Origin: an uncultured Bacteroidales bacterium
GTDB taxonomy: Bacteria; Bacteroidota; Bacteroidia; Bacteroidales; WCHB1-69
Reading direction: 5' to 3'
Assembly (NCBI GenBank): GCA_905233625.1
Contig: CAJOFJ010000008.1
Location: 1-64,000, forward strand
DNA: 64,000 nt
Part shown: in pieces, positions 33,891-42,926 of the stretch
Position numbering within the stretch: position 1 is the first letter of the stretch
How the letters are laid out: each line of letters begins with the position of its first letter
The notes under the pieces: generated by a model
The model's database searches: none
What the model was told of the DNA's origin: nothing
The model's input: only the letters and a program-made list of their open reading frames with translations
Program-made: the position numbers and the translations under genes

Positions 33891-35170
33891 GTAGCAAAGA
33901 TGTAAACAGAGTTGTGTTTCAGCCCGGGGATAGTGTTAATTCGAAATACAGGGTTGAAAAACTGCTGGGAGAAGGCAGCTTCGGCATGGTTTATAAGGTC
34001 ATTGACATGAAAAACCAGTCGTACGCCATGAAAATTCTCCCTTTGTGGAAACGTCCGCATGCGGAACGGGAAGAGTTGGAACAGCGTTTCAAAATGGAAT
34101 TTGAAACAGGCCGTATCAATAGCCCCTATTTAGTCCACTCGTACCAGTATGACAGTGTGGGTGGAAACCCGTTTATCATTATGGAATATTGTAGGAAGGG
34201 TAATCTGTATGAGATGTTTAAAACTCTTCCGAAAAATGCGTCAAGTGTTTTTTGCCAGATATTGTACGGCCTACAAGCCTTGCATCAAAATGGCAAAGTT
34301 CATCGTGACCTTAAACCGGAGAATATTCTGGTAAAGGAAAACGATACGGTGGCATTGTCAGATTTTGGCACCACAGGGGTCATCACCAGTTTGAATCTGT
34401 GGCAAACCTTGTTTCATAAGGTTGATGTTTTCGGCACTTTCGCATACATGGCACCAGAGCTGTTCAATTCCAGAAAAAACAAGGCGGTTTTATTACCCAC
34501 TACAGATATTTTTTCCTTTGGCGTCGTGTTGTATGAATTGTTATGTAAGGAGTATCCGTTCGGCTCACTCGAAAGTGAGAATGATTTAAAACCATACATG
34601 AAAAATGCGGAAAAAGGAGAGTGGAATAGAAAGAAGTTAAGAGAAACCGTCGAACTGAAAAAGTGGGAAAAGGTGATAGATGGATGCTTACAACCGAATT
34701 ACTCTGCTCGTTTTCAGCAGGTAGAGGATGTGCTGAATGAAATGCCACAGGTGAGTGCCCCCATAAAATCAGGACCCGTAGTGAATTTCAATACGGACTT
34801 GTCGAAAGGTGTGCTGCTTAAAGTGATGCAGGGTGAAGAGTATGGTCGCAAGTGCGAGTTGAATCCATTCCTCAAGGTCAAGAAAAACATTGTATCGGTT
34901 GGCCGTTTGAATGATGATTGGAAAAATGATATCAATATCAGCGACTTTGAAAGCCCATATATGTCGAGAAGACATTTTACCCTGGAATACCATGGGGATA
35001 CGGGCCTATGGTTTATCAGAGACGGTCAGTGGTATAAAGGACAGTGGGAATCGTCCTTGAATGGCACGTACGTTAATTCCCATCAGTTGGCGAGAATGGA
35101 AGGTCTGCCGCTGAAAGCGGGAGATATCATCACCACTGGCGAAGTTAAATTCCGCGTTGAAGGTATATAG
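33887..35170 (+). CDS. Ser/Thr protein kinase with C-terminal FHA domain (operon gene 5)
   Basis: 427 residues, no membrane segment. The kinase domain (about 20-285) has the Gly loop LLGEGSFGMVYKV, the ATP-binding Lys in YAMKILPLW, the catalytic loop VHRDLKPENIL (canonical HRD), DFG in LSDFGTTG and APE in YMAPELF. A C-terminal FHA domain (about 305-427) has VSVGRLNDDW, SPYMSRRHFTLEY and SLNGTYVNS, with the Arg, Ser, His and Asn usual for phosphothreonine binding. It is therefore both a writer and a reader of Thr phosphorylation. The neighbouring Thr-rich repeat protein is the obvious candidate substrate (inference). Confidence 0.92.
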   Translation: MSSKDVNRVVFQPGDSVNSKYRVEKLLGEGSFGMVYKVIDMKNQSYAMKILPLWKRPHAEREELEQRFKMEFETGRINSPYLVHSYQYDSVGGNPFIIMEYCRKGNLYEMFKTLPKNASSVFCQILYGLQALHQNGKVHRDLKPENILVKENDTVALSDFGTTGVITSLNLWQTLFHKVDVFGTFAYMAPELFNSRKNKAVLLPTTDIFSFGVVLYELLCKEYPFGSLESENDLKPYMKNAEKGEWNRKKLRETVELKKWEKVIDGCLQPNYSARFQQVEDVLNEMPQVSAPIKSGPVVNFNTDLSKGVLLKVMQGEEYGRKCELNPFLKVKKNIVSVGRLNDDWKNDINISDFESPYMSRRHFTLEYHGDTGLWFIRDGQWYKGQWESSLNGTYVNSHQLARMEGLPLKAGDIITTGEVKFRVEGI

Positions 35171-35202
35171 TGTAAAATTTTATTAACCAAATTTATATTA
35201 TC

Positions 35203-36726
35203 ATGGAACAGAAAACCACACAATTCAAAAGATCAGTAAAAGGAACCTTGCAAGCAGGCTTGAGTTCCGTATTAGGCGGTAAAGGCAAGACTTACTTTAT
35301 CGTTGAATTTTTGTTTAACTCCAATACCCATCATCAGGGACAAGAACAGCAAGTTATTGTGGATGAGGCATTTATAGGTCGCGACCCCGATTGCCAGATT
35401 CATATTGACGAAGAGTTTGGCACGGTTAGTCGTAAACATGCCATGATCAAAAGAGTGGGTGAGAATTGGATACTAGTACATCACTCCCAGACTAACGCCA
35501 CGTACGTGAATTCACAGCAGGTGATGGCAGAGCAGGTGCTGCAAAACGGTGATGAAATCCAGTTGTCATACGGAGGTCCCCGTATTCGTTTTATCATTCC
35601 GCAAGGCGAGAAGGCATTCACCTCCTCTATCGGTCTGTCACAGCGTTTCAACCTCTTCCGTCAGCAGGCACTGCGTCCGTACAGAACAGCGTTGATACTG
35701 ATCACCTTGATTTTCCTCTTGGCGATTGCCGGTCTGGTTTATTTCTGGAAAGTATCATCAGAGGGATATCAGAAACAATTGGATGAAAATGGACAAGTTA
35801 TTGAATCCTTACAGGACGAGCAGCAGACGTTGAAAGAAAAAATCCGTAGATTGGTCTCAGGTTCAGGTAAATCTACTAAGACTGGAACCGGCAAAAACGA
35901 GGTGACGGGTGTGAATGTCAATAATTCAGTGTTAGACTCCTTTATGGATGATGTGTATTTTATCAGATTGACAAAAGTAACGGTATCGGCAGATCCCGAT
36001 AGTTATTGTCAAACAGTTATGAATCATAATGGTATTGATGGTCGTGTATGGACATACGAAATCAGTGAGAAACAAAATAATGATTATGCATTGTCGGGCA
36101 CGGGTTTCATCACCAGTGATGGCTTTTTTGTTACGGCGCGTAATGTGATTGAACCATGGGCTTATATTGATTGTTTAGATAGAGAAAACCCAATATTTTG
36201 GGCAGCCCATTTTGTATGGGCAGGAGGAACCATTGATGCAACATATCATATTGAAAGCAGAACGGGTGATCGTAAGAACCTGACATTTAGAGAATTCTCT
36301 GTGAGTAAGCATAGTGAGGAGGAAGTTGAATTCACTGCAACAGATGATGATGCCTATCATGTAAGACGCTCTATGGCTAAAAATGATTACGCTTATCTCA
36401 GATTACCTGTTAAGAGTAATCTTGTCGTGAATAGGGATTTTTCCACAAAGGTTCCATCAGGAACTCGTTTGGATATTCTCGGTTTCCCGAACGCTATGGG
36501 AGCTGACAAGAATTATATCAAACCTCAGTATACCTTTGCCACTACCTCCAATGATGGTTTGTATCACGGGCAGATTCCTGTTACAGGTGCAAGTTTCGAA
36601 GCTGGTAATGCCGGTGGTCCTGTATTTTGTGAGAAGGATGGACAATATTATGTGGTAGGTATTGTTTCAAGAGGATTGGGAAGACACGGTGGAATCATCG
36701 TTCCTATGTCAAAGATTAATTTTTAG
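35203..36726 (+). CDS. Membrane FHA protein with periplasmic trypsin-like pseudoprotease (operon gene 6)
   Basis: 507 residues. An N-terminal cytoplasmic FHA domain (about 45-145) has FIGRDPDCQIHID, SRKHAMIKR and TNATYVNS. A single membrane helix follows (about 161-182, TALILITLIFLLAIAGLVYF) and then a short coiled coil (about 186-218). Residues about 245-507 are a trypsin-like domain. The position of the catalytic His is Asn314 (FVTARNVIEPW) and that of the Ser is Ala470 (EAGNAGGPVF), while Asp395 (AKNDYAY) is kept. The paralogue encoded next has His and Ser at these sites, so this domain is very probably inactive but still folded. The predicted topology puts FHA inside and the pseudoprotease in the periplasm. 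A likely role is to link a periplasmic ligand to cytoplasmic phosphothreonine signalling. Confidence 0.88.
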   Translation: MEQKTTQFKRSVKGTLQAGLSSVLGGKGKTYFIVEFLFNSNTHHQGQEQQVIVDEAFIGRDPDCQIHIDEEFGTVSRKHAMIKRVGENWILVHHSQTNATYVNSQQVMAEQVLQNGDEIQLSYGGPRIRFIIPQGEKAFTSSIGLSQRFNLFRQQALRPYRTALILITLIFLLAIAGLVYFWKVSSEGYQKQLDENGQVIESLQDEQQTLKEKIRRLVSGSGKSTKTGTGKNEVTGVNVNNSVLDSFMDDVYFIRLTKVTVSADPDSYCQTVMNHNGIDGRVWTYEISEKQNNDYALSGTGFITSDGFFVTARNVIEPWAYIDCLDRENPIFWAAHFVWAGGTIDATYHIESRTGDRKNLTFREFSVSKHSEEEVEFTATDDDAYHVRRSMAKNDYAYLRLPVKSNLVVNRDFSTKVPSGTRLDILGFPNAMGADKNYIKPQYTFATTSNDGLYHGQIPVTGASFEAGNAGGPVFCEKDGQYYVVGIVSRGLGRHGGIIVPMSKINF

Positions 36727-36736
36727 AAATTTTGTT

Positions 36737-37717
36737 ATGAAAAGAATCAGTATAGTATTATTGGTGCTGTTCTCTGTGCTCTATTATGGAGCACAGGGAC
36801 AGAATACACTTCCCACTCCATCTAAATCCCAGACAAAGTCGAATGCTTCTCAAAAATCGAATGCTCCTAGAAAATCGGAAACGAAAAAGGATGCCAATGC
36901 GGAAGAGGCGAATAACCAAACCGCAAGTTTGAAGGACCTTGAAGATTATGTTTATTTTGTTAGATTGACAAGCATTTCCGTAACTGCCGAGCCAGGGACT
37001 GAGGCGGGATATTATATAAGTGAACTAACCGATGGTGGTAAAACATGGACTTATCCGTTTAAAGAATCAGAAAGCGTTATAGGTTCAGGTTTTATCACCA
37101 GCGATGGCTTTTTTGTTACGGCACGCCATGTGATTGAACCTTGGGCATATATCGAATTTTGTAATTTGGGAGATCCGCTTTTCTGGGTTGCCTTCTTGTC
37201 TTATGAAGGTATGGGTGGAACTGTTGAAGCCACATATCATATTGAATGTAAAACCGGAGACCGCAGAGATCTGTATTTCAGAGAATTCACCGTCAGTAGA
37301 CACCGCGATGAAGAGGTTGTGTTAACAGCGACAGATGACGATCCTTATCATGTAAGACGTGCAATGGCTAAAAACGACTATGCCTATGTGAAATTGCCTG
37401 TTAAGAGCAATATTGTTGTCGATAGGGTATTGTCTAACAATATACCATCAGGCACTCGTCTTGATATTTTGGGTTTCCCGGAAGGTATGGGCAGTGATAA
37501 GAACAATATCAAACCCCAATATACCTATGCCACTACTTCAAACACGGGTTTGTATCATGGGCAGATACCTGTAACAGGTGCCCAAATGGAGCCCGGAACA
37601 TCTGGAGGTCCTGTATTTTGTGAGAAAGATGGACAATATTTCGTGGTGGGCATCGTTTCTAGAGGTATGGGAAAACACAGTGGTGTGATTGTCCCCATGT
37701 CACAGGTTAATTATTAA
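36737..37717 (+). CDS. Secreted trypsin-like serine protease, active paralogue (operon gene 7)
   Basis: 326 residues from ATG 36737. Signal peptide about 1-22 (YYGAQGQ). A linker rich in Ser, Lys and Asn begins NTLPTPSKSQTK. The protease domain has a complete triad: His131 (FVTARHVIEPW), Asp214 (AKNDYAY) and Ser289 (EPGTSGGPVF). It is strikingly similar to the pseudoprotease domain of the gene just upstream, for example SGFITSDGFFVTAR, DDDPYHVRRAMAKNDYAY and TTSNTGLYHGQIPVTGA. A recent tandem duplication is likely. It should act in the periplasm or be exported. The gap to the upstream gene is 10 bases. The longer frame from 36662 overlaps the upstream gene and lacks a leading signal peptide. 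Confidence 0.88.
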   Translation: MKRISIVLLVLFSVLYYGAQGQNTLPTPSKSQTKSNASQKSNAPRKSETKKDANAEEANNQTASLKDLEDYVYFVRLTSISVTAEPGTEAGYYISELTDGGKTWTYPFKESESVIGSGFITSDGFFVTARHVIEPWAYIEFCNLGDPLFWVAFLSYEGMGGTVEATYHIECKTGDRRDLYFREFTVSRHRDEEVVLTATDDDPYHVRRAMAKNDYAYVKLPVKSNIVVDRVLSNNIPSGTRLDILGFPEGMGSDKNNIKPQYTYATTSNTGLYHGQIPVTGAQMEPGTSGGPVFCEKDGQYFVVGIVSRGMGKHSGVIVPMSQVNY

Positions 37718-37729
37718 AATTTGAGAGAA

Positions 37730-38611
37730 ATGAAAAAGTATTGTTTAGTATTATTTATGATTTTTGCTGTCTTGGTGAGTAGCGCACAAGAGCAGCGACT
37801 TCCGTCTCCTCGTAAAAAACAAAAAACGGAAGCTAAAACCGATGATTCCAAAGGCGGCACACAAGCAGCTATCACGGCCAGTGATTATAACATTTTGCGC
37901 AATGCCGTGGAAAATGCATTCCTTGTGGTACAGCAGAGCTATAATATCCGTAAAAATGGTGTGTTGGTGGACGCTGGCGGAGAATTCTATGGCCAGAGCT
38001 ATTCTATCCTTCCATTGTTGAAATACGGTTATGGCGTAGATAAAAGCTTTTCAGAACCATGGATGAAAGACAGTCGTTATAGGAGTGAATATGGCTCATG
38101 CGGCGACTGCGTGGCGCATGTGGATAGAATCCTGTATAAAAGACTGTCCGACAAAGGCGATTATCAGCCTTTCAAGTTGGAGGACAGGATTTCCGACACC
38201 CTGGCACCAACTTTCTTCCATGTCCGTGAGGATTTCTTTAATAACAAAGGTTTGAATGTACAAGTCGGGAACGGTGTTAAATCGGGCTATATGATCTGGT
38301 TTATGGGCGGTGAAAAAAATGTGTATTTTTCTATTGTCCCTATGATCATTACCTTTAATGAAAACCTGATCTTTAGCTTGGAACAGCCTGCTGATAAGAA
38401 TATTATCGGAGGCTTTTTCCTGAATGTGAATGTTTCCGAACCTGGTGTCGTCACCCTGGATATTTTGGGAGCTGCTCGTCTTGATCCGTATACCGGAGAA
38501 AAATGGGAACTCGTGAAAATGCTGAAACGCCCTGTCTCTCCAGATGGTGAGAATAGCAAAAAAACGGAAACAAGCGATTCAAAGAAAAACAAAAGAAAGG
38601 GTAAAAAGTAA
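37730..38611 (+). CDS. Secreted protein of unknown function (operon gene 8)
   Basis: 293 residues from ATG 37730; the TTG at 37721 is less likely. Signal peptide about 1-20 (VLVSSAQ). The mature start, EQRLPSPRKKQKTE, resembles the linker of the preceding protease. I do not recognise the main domain (about 45-265), which has NAFLVVQQSYNIRKNG, SCGDCVAHVDRILY and YGQSYSILPLLKYG. A very basic Lys-rich tail ends it. The final TAATG overlaps the phosphatase start by one base. Confidence 0.65.
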   Translation: MKKYCLVLFMIFAVLVSSAQEQRLPSPRKKQKTEAKTDDSKGGTQAAITASDYNILRNAVENAFLVVQQSYNIRKNGVLVDAGGEFYGQSYSILPLLKYGYGVDKSFSEPWMKDSRYRSEYGSCGDCVAHVDRILYKRLSDKGDYQPFKLEDRISDTLAPTFFHVREDFFNNKGLNVQVGNGVKSGYMIWFMGGEKNVYFSIVPMIITFNENLIFSLEQPADKNIIGGFFLNVNVSEPGVVTLDILGAARLDPYTGEKWELVKMLKRPVSPDGENSKKTETSDSKKNKRKGKK

Positions 38612-40083
38612 TGAGTAAACAGACGGAAGTCGTTATTTCACTCCGATGCACTGCCGCTGCTCGAGGAGGGGTTAATGAGGATAACTGCTTGTATTTGGAA
38701 ACTGTTGGAAAACAGGATTCAGGCGGTCATCCTGGGGGAGATGTCGATCAGCGTTTTGGAGGAGAGGATGTTTCCAGAGTATATTTGGGATCCAAAGGAT
38801 GCCTGCTGGTAGTGGCTGATGGAATGGGCGGAATGAATGCGGGCGAGGTGGCTTCCAAAATTGCGGTGGAGACGGTCTCCAAGGCTTTTAGGAAAAAGGG
38901 TGTGGCCGACATGGATATGACGGAGAAAAACATCAAGTCCGTGATGCTCGCCGCTATCCGTGAGGCCGATGCCGCTATCAAGAAGGAGGCAGCGGCGGAT
39001 AAGGAAAAGGAGGGAATGGGGACTACCATCGTGATGCTTTGGTTGCTCCCCGATGTGGCCTACTACGCATGGTGTGGCGACAGCCGAATCTATCGCTATC
39101 ATGAAGGTCAACTCTTCCAGTTGTCGCACGACCACTCATACGTTTGTGAGGTGCTGCGTCTTAGCGAGGCGGAGGCGTTTGATCATCCTGACAATAATAT
39201 CATTACCCGAAGTCTGGGAAATCCGTCGGATGTTGCACGCCCGGAGATTTGTGGGCCGCTCCAGTATTACGAAAAGGATATATTCCTTCTTTGTAGTGAT
39301 GGACTTTGTGGAGTGGTGCGAAACACCGAGCTGAGAGATGCCCTGCAGTGTACGTTGGAGATTGTGGAAGCGGAGGATTCCAAAGACAAATTGAATCAAG
39401 GAAACCTGTTGCTTTGGAAGGTCGCGGAGAGCAACGGTTGGCATGACAATGTGACGAGCCTCTTGTGCTATATCAAACAGGGACAGAAAGCAGAGGCGAA
39501 GAAGGTAGGAGAGAATGCTGCGGGCAAGAAGGAAAAGAATATCGCCTTGATTACCTCTGCTCCGGTAAAAGTGAAGAAATCTTTCAATGTCAAGAGGTTT
39601 ATTACAATTGCCGCCGCGTGTTTGGCCGTTGTGCTGGCGACGGGTTTATGGCTGAAAATGTCGGTCTTTAACAAAGCGGAAACTCCAATTACTACGGAAG
39701 CAAGCACTCCGCCACCTGAACAGAACACAGTAGAAGAAACAGAACCGGTATCGGAACGACCTTCGGGGTATTCTGATCCATTGCCGAACCATGTGACTGA
39801 AAAATTCGGAGCCATGCAAAAGGGGGAAGATAATCCCAGTACAGTCCCACCAGTTAATAAGAATGCTCTTTATCCAAAAGAAGGGAAAACTCAGCAGTCT
39901 GGTCAAACTGAGGCAGTCATTATTGTTGAAGAAGGTAAAACAGGGTCTAAGGAGACTGGAGAAGGTTCTGGAGAAAGTTACAGACTGCCAACACCCCAAA
40001 AAAAAGGTCAGAATAACGTTAACGTTAATGACAATGATCCGAGGGCAAATTTAAAAACACAACAACAAGAACAAAAATATTAG
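38611..40083 (+). CDS. Membrane PP2C-type protein phosphatase (operon gene 9)
   Basis: 490 residues. The cytoplasmic N-terminal PP2C domain (about 8-295) has GGVNEDNCLY, VADGMGGMNAGE, WCGDSRIYRY, ITRSLG and LCSDGLCGVV, so the metal-binding Asp residues are all present. One membrane helix (about 328-350, FITIAAACLAVVLATGLWL) leads to a periplasmic Pro/Glu/Lys-rich tail of about 140 residues. The tail contains SYRLPTPQKKGQ and has no clear fold. It should remove phosphate from Ser/Thr residues set by the kinases of this operon. Confidence 0.92.
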   Translation: MSKQTEVVISLRCTAAARGGVNEDNCLYLETVGKQDSGGHPGGDVDQRFGGEDVSRVYLGSKGCLLVVADGMGGMNAGEVASKIAVETVSKAFRKKGVADMDMTEKNIKSVMLAAIREADAAIKKEAAADKEKEGMGTTIVMLWLLPDVAYYAWCGDSRIYRYHEGQLFQLSHDHSYVCEVLRLSEAEAFDHPDNNIITRSLGNPSDVARPEICGPLQYYEKDIFLLCSDGLCGVVRNTELRDALQCTLEIVEAEDSKDKLNQGNLLLWKVAESNGWHDNVTSLLCYIKQGQKAEAKKVGENAAGKKEKNIALITSAPVKVKKSFNVKRFITIAAACLAVVLATGLWLKMSVFNKAETPITTEASTPPPEQNTVEETEPVSERPSGYSDPLPNHVTEKFGAMQKGEDNPSTVPPVNKNALYPKEGKTQQSGQTEAVIIVEEGKTGSKETGEGSGESYRLPTPQKKGQNNVNVNDNDPRANLKTQQQEQKY

Positions 40084-40109
40084 GAGAGGGAAAGCTGTTT
40101 TATTGATGT

Positions 40110-41537
40110 ATGGGAAAGTTACGAGAGAATTATATTTTTGACACACGATACAGACTGATCTCGAAGTTGGGAGAGGGTGGCTATTCGGAAGTATGGATGG
40201 CCGAAGATATCTCAACGCAGGTTGTTTTGGTGCTGAAAGTGTTCTTGCACTCTTCCAAACTGGGTGAATACGGGGTGAAGAGCTTCCGCAAAGAGTTTGC
40301 CTTGGTATATAACCTGAACCATCCCAATTTGATAAAATACAGCTATTTTGGCATTTGTGTGGGCTATCCTTATCTGGTAATGCCATACTATGAATCAGGT
40401 TCTGCCGAAAAGATAGTAGGTAATTGTGAGGAGCATACGGCATGGCAATTCCTGCGGGATGTCGCCTCTGGCTTGTCCTGCCTTCACAAACATAAACCTG
40501 CTATCATCCATCAGGATATCAAACCCTCCAATGTGCTTTGGGATGGCCAACAGTATTTGATTACCGATTTTGGCATCAGCGAAAGCCTGGCACGTAAGGT
40601 GGTATCTGATCAGAATGGTGACGCTAATCCCGAACAGGCATCCGACACAAGCGTGGGTACGAAGCCCTATATGGCTCCGGAAAGATTTTCGCAATCCGAA
40701 CCCTTGCGCTCCAGTGATATCTGGTCTCTGGGAGCATCGTTATACGAAATTCTAAGTGGAAAGCTTCCTTATGGGGATGAAGGGGGTAAGGCACAGAGCG
40801 CAGGGGCGATACTTCAGCCACTGCCGTCTACATATTCCTGGGAATTGCGCAATATCATATATCGCTGCCTGTCGTTCGATCCCAAGAATCGCCCGTATGC
40901 GGATGATATTTTCCATTTCGCCAGCACGCAGGTGGAAGAGCCTTTCTTCAAGCCTCCATTTTCACCCTCTGTTCCACCTACACCTCCTACACCTCTTATT
41001 TCTTCCTCTGACGGGAAGAAGAAAAAGAATAGGTTGAAGCTATTGTTGATCCCAGCCTTTTTCTTGGTGTTGATTGTCGCTTTGTTCCTCTGGAAGGCTG
41101 AACAGAACAAAAATCGGGAACCACTGGACCCATATATTTCCAATATTGATTCGATTTTATATTCAGACCCATTGCCAGTGCCCATGAAGAATGTGGCTAA
41201 AAAAACAAATAAAGATTCTCATCATTTAGAATTGTCAGAAACAGGGAGAGTTTCCTATCCGAAGGGAGGAGAAAAGTCTCAGACTTCAGGCGCTGACGGG
41301 TCTCGCAATCTCAAGTCTCCAATCGATGACACGTTTCTCAATCAAAATCCCAACATTCCGAAAATTCGGGCAAAAGATGATAGAGATGAAATGTATCTTA
41401 AAAATTTAGGACCAGCCACTTCCAATAGCATTTCAAGTCCCTCTGAATCTGAAAATATTAATCAGCAGGAAAATACAGCTCCTGCCCCAAAACCTCAAGA
41501 AAAAAAATCAATTGACGAAGACACTACAGTTGAATAG
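40110..41537 (+). CDS. Membrane non-RD Ser/Thr protein kinase A (operon gene 10)
   Basis: 475 residues. Kinase domain about 12-270: Gly loop LGEGGYSEVWMAED, ATP Lys in VLVLKVFLH, catalytic loop IIHQDIKPSNVLW, DFG in ITDFGISES and APE in YMAPERF. The usual Arg before the catalytic Asp is Gln (HQD), which makes it a non-RD kinase. A membrane helix (about 308-328, LLLIPAFFLVLIVALFLW) follows a Pro-rich stretch. The periplasmic tail (about 330-475) is low-complexity and charged. It is paralogous to the next gene over the kinase domain, with near-identical stretches such as EDISTQ and FALVYNLNHPNL. Confidence 0.9.
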   Translation: MGKLRENYIFDTRYRLISKLGEGGYSEVWMAEDISTQVVLVLKVFLHSSKLGEYGVKSFRKEFALVYNLNHPNLIKYSYFGICVGYPYLVMPYYESGSAEKIVGNCEEHTAWQFLRDVASGLSCLHKHKPAIIHQDIKPSNVLWDGQQYLITDFGISESLARKVVSDQNGDANPEQASDTSVGTKPYMAPERFSQSEPLRSSDIWSLGASLYEILSGKLPYGDEGGKAQSAGAILQPLPSTYSWELRNIIYRCLSFDPKNRPYADDIFHFASTQVEEPFFKPPFSPSVPPTPPTPLISSSDGKKKKNRLKLLLIPAFFLVLIVALFLWKAEQNKNREPLDPYISNIDSILYSDPLPVPMKNVAKKTNKDSHHLELSETGRVSYPKGGEKSQTSGADGSRNLKSPIDDTFLNQNPNIPKIRAKDDRDEMYLKNLGPATSNSISSPSESENINQQENTAPAPKPQEKKSIDEDTTVE

Positions 41538-41564
41538 AAGCTCGATATCTTATTTTTTTAACTC

Positions 41565-42917
41565 ATGGCAAGATTAAAGGAACATTTTATTTTTGACACC
41601 AGATACAAACTGATAAAGAAACTGGGCGAAGGCGGTTTTGCTGAAGTATGGCTGGCCGAGGATATCTCCACCCAGTTGACTTTGGTGTTGAAGGTGTATT
41701 TGCATACCTCCAAACTGGATGAATACGGAGCGGAGAGTTTTCGCAAAGAATTTGCCTTGGTGTATAATCTGAATCATCCTAACTTGATGAAATACACCTA
41801 TTTCGGCATTTGTGTCGGTTATCCCTATCTGGTGATGCCCTACTATGATTCCGGCTCCGCGGAAGATATGATTGGCAATTGCAGCGAGCGCACGGCTTGG
41901 CGCTTCCTGAGGGATGTTGCTTCCGGTTTGGCCTGCTTGCACGAACAGCATCCGGCCATTATCCACCAGGATATCAAACCCGCCAATGTGCTTTTGGACG
42001 GTCGCCAGTATGTGATTACTGACTTCGGTATCAGCGATAATGCGATGCGTCGCGCCATTTATGGACAGAACGGAGACTCCCATACCCAAACCGGTATGGG
42101 AACTGTGCCTTATATGGCACCGGAAAGATTCGAGCAAAACGGTCAGCCCCTCTTAGCCGGTGATATCTGGTCTCTGGGCGCTTCTTTGTATGAAATTCTC
42201 AGCGGCAAGCTCCCCTTCGGAAACGAAGGCGGAAAGGCTCAGGCCAGAGGAGTGGAATTGCCTCCACTGTCCGATACTTTCTCTGAGGAACTGCGCAGTA
42301 TCATTTACCAGTGCATGTCGAGGGAACCAGTAAAACGTCCATTTGCTGATGATTTGTACAAATTTGCCAATGCACAATTGGAAAAACAGGCGTTTACGAC
42401 TAGCTCTATTCACAATACTTCCGGAGGGGGAATTAAACACAATATTGATGTGAAGAGGAAGTCTATGGGAATGCTATGGACCATTGTGGCTTTTGTGGTG
42501 GTGCTGCTGGGTATTGGAATCGGTGGATGGATGGTTTATAGTAACCATAAGGAAAAACAGGAACAGGAAGCATACGAAAATGCAATGAAAGAATTCCATC
42601 AGGGAAAATCTTTATATGACTTGGCTGTTAAAAATTGTCAGAACCAGGTGGGAAATTTCGAAAATGCTGTCAATCACTTGAATGTGGCACTGCAAAGTGA
42701 AAGTTTCATGGAAACTGAATACGGCGACAGCGTGAGAATGATTAATAATCTGATTCTGGACGCCTGTGTGGCGGAAGCTAAAAAGAATATTTCCGGCGCT
42801 TATTACGATGAAGGGGAACGTGCATACGTTCTTTCTTATCTGGCGGTGGCAGAGAAAATCAATCCTGAAAATCAGGATGTCGTTGCTCTGAAAGAGTCTA
42901 TTACCCATTTAAAATAA
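41565..42917 (+). CDS. Membrane non-RD Ser/Thr protein kinase B (operon gene 11)
   Basis: 450 residues. Kinase domain about 12-270: LGEGGFAEVWLAED, LVLKVYLH, IIHQDIKPANVLL, ITDFGISD and YMAPERF, again with HQD. A membrane helix (about 303-325, WTIVAFVVVLLGIGIGGWMV) is followed by a helical periplasmic domain (about 327-450). That domain looks like two or three TPR-type helical pairs (AYENAMKEFHQGKSLYDLA, FENAVNHLNVAL, YVLSYLAVAEKINPEN). The periplasmic parts of kinases A and B are unrelated, so the two may sense different partners. Confidence 0.9.
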   Translation: MARLKEHFIFDTRYKLIKKLGEGGFAEVWLAEDISTQLTLVLKVYLHTSKLDEYGAESFRKEFALVYNLNHPNLMKYTYFGICVGYPYLVMPYYDSGSAEDMIGNCSERTAWRFLRDVASGLACLHEQHPAIIHQDIKPANVLLDGRQYVITDFGISDNAMRRAIYGQNGDSHTQTGMGTVPYMAPERFEQNGQPLLAGDIWSLGASLYEILSGKLPFGNEGGKAQARGVELPPLSDTFSEELRSIIYQCMSREPVKRPFADDLYKFANAQLEKQAFTTSSIHNTSGGGIKHNIDVKRKSMGMLWTIVAFVVVLLGIGIGGWMVYSNHKEKQEQEAYENAMKEFHQGKSLYDLAVKNCQNQVGNFENAVNHLNVALQSESFMETEYGDSVRMINNLILDACVAEAKKNISGAYYDEGERAYVLSYLAVAEKINPENQDVVALKESITHLK

Positions 42918-42926
42918 TTAGTCAAA

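Noticed and set aside
32718-42917. TerY-P or T6SS-type phosphorylation module
   Set aside because: No vWA, TerD, VgrG, TssB/C or ClpV genes are present, and the secreted and barrel components do not fit either system.
32718-42917. Known NTPase-based conflict system with protease effectors (VMAP type)
   Set aside because: No vWA, MoxR, STAND or other NTPase partner is encoded here, and the proteases are periplasmic by topology.
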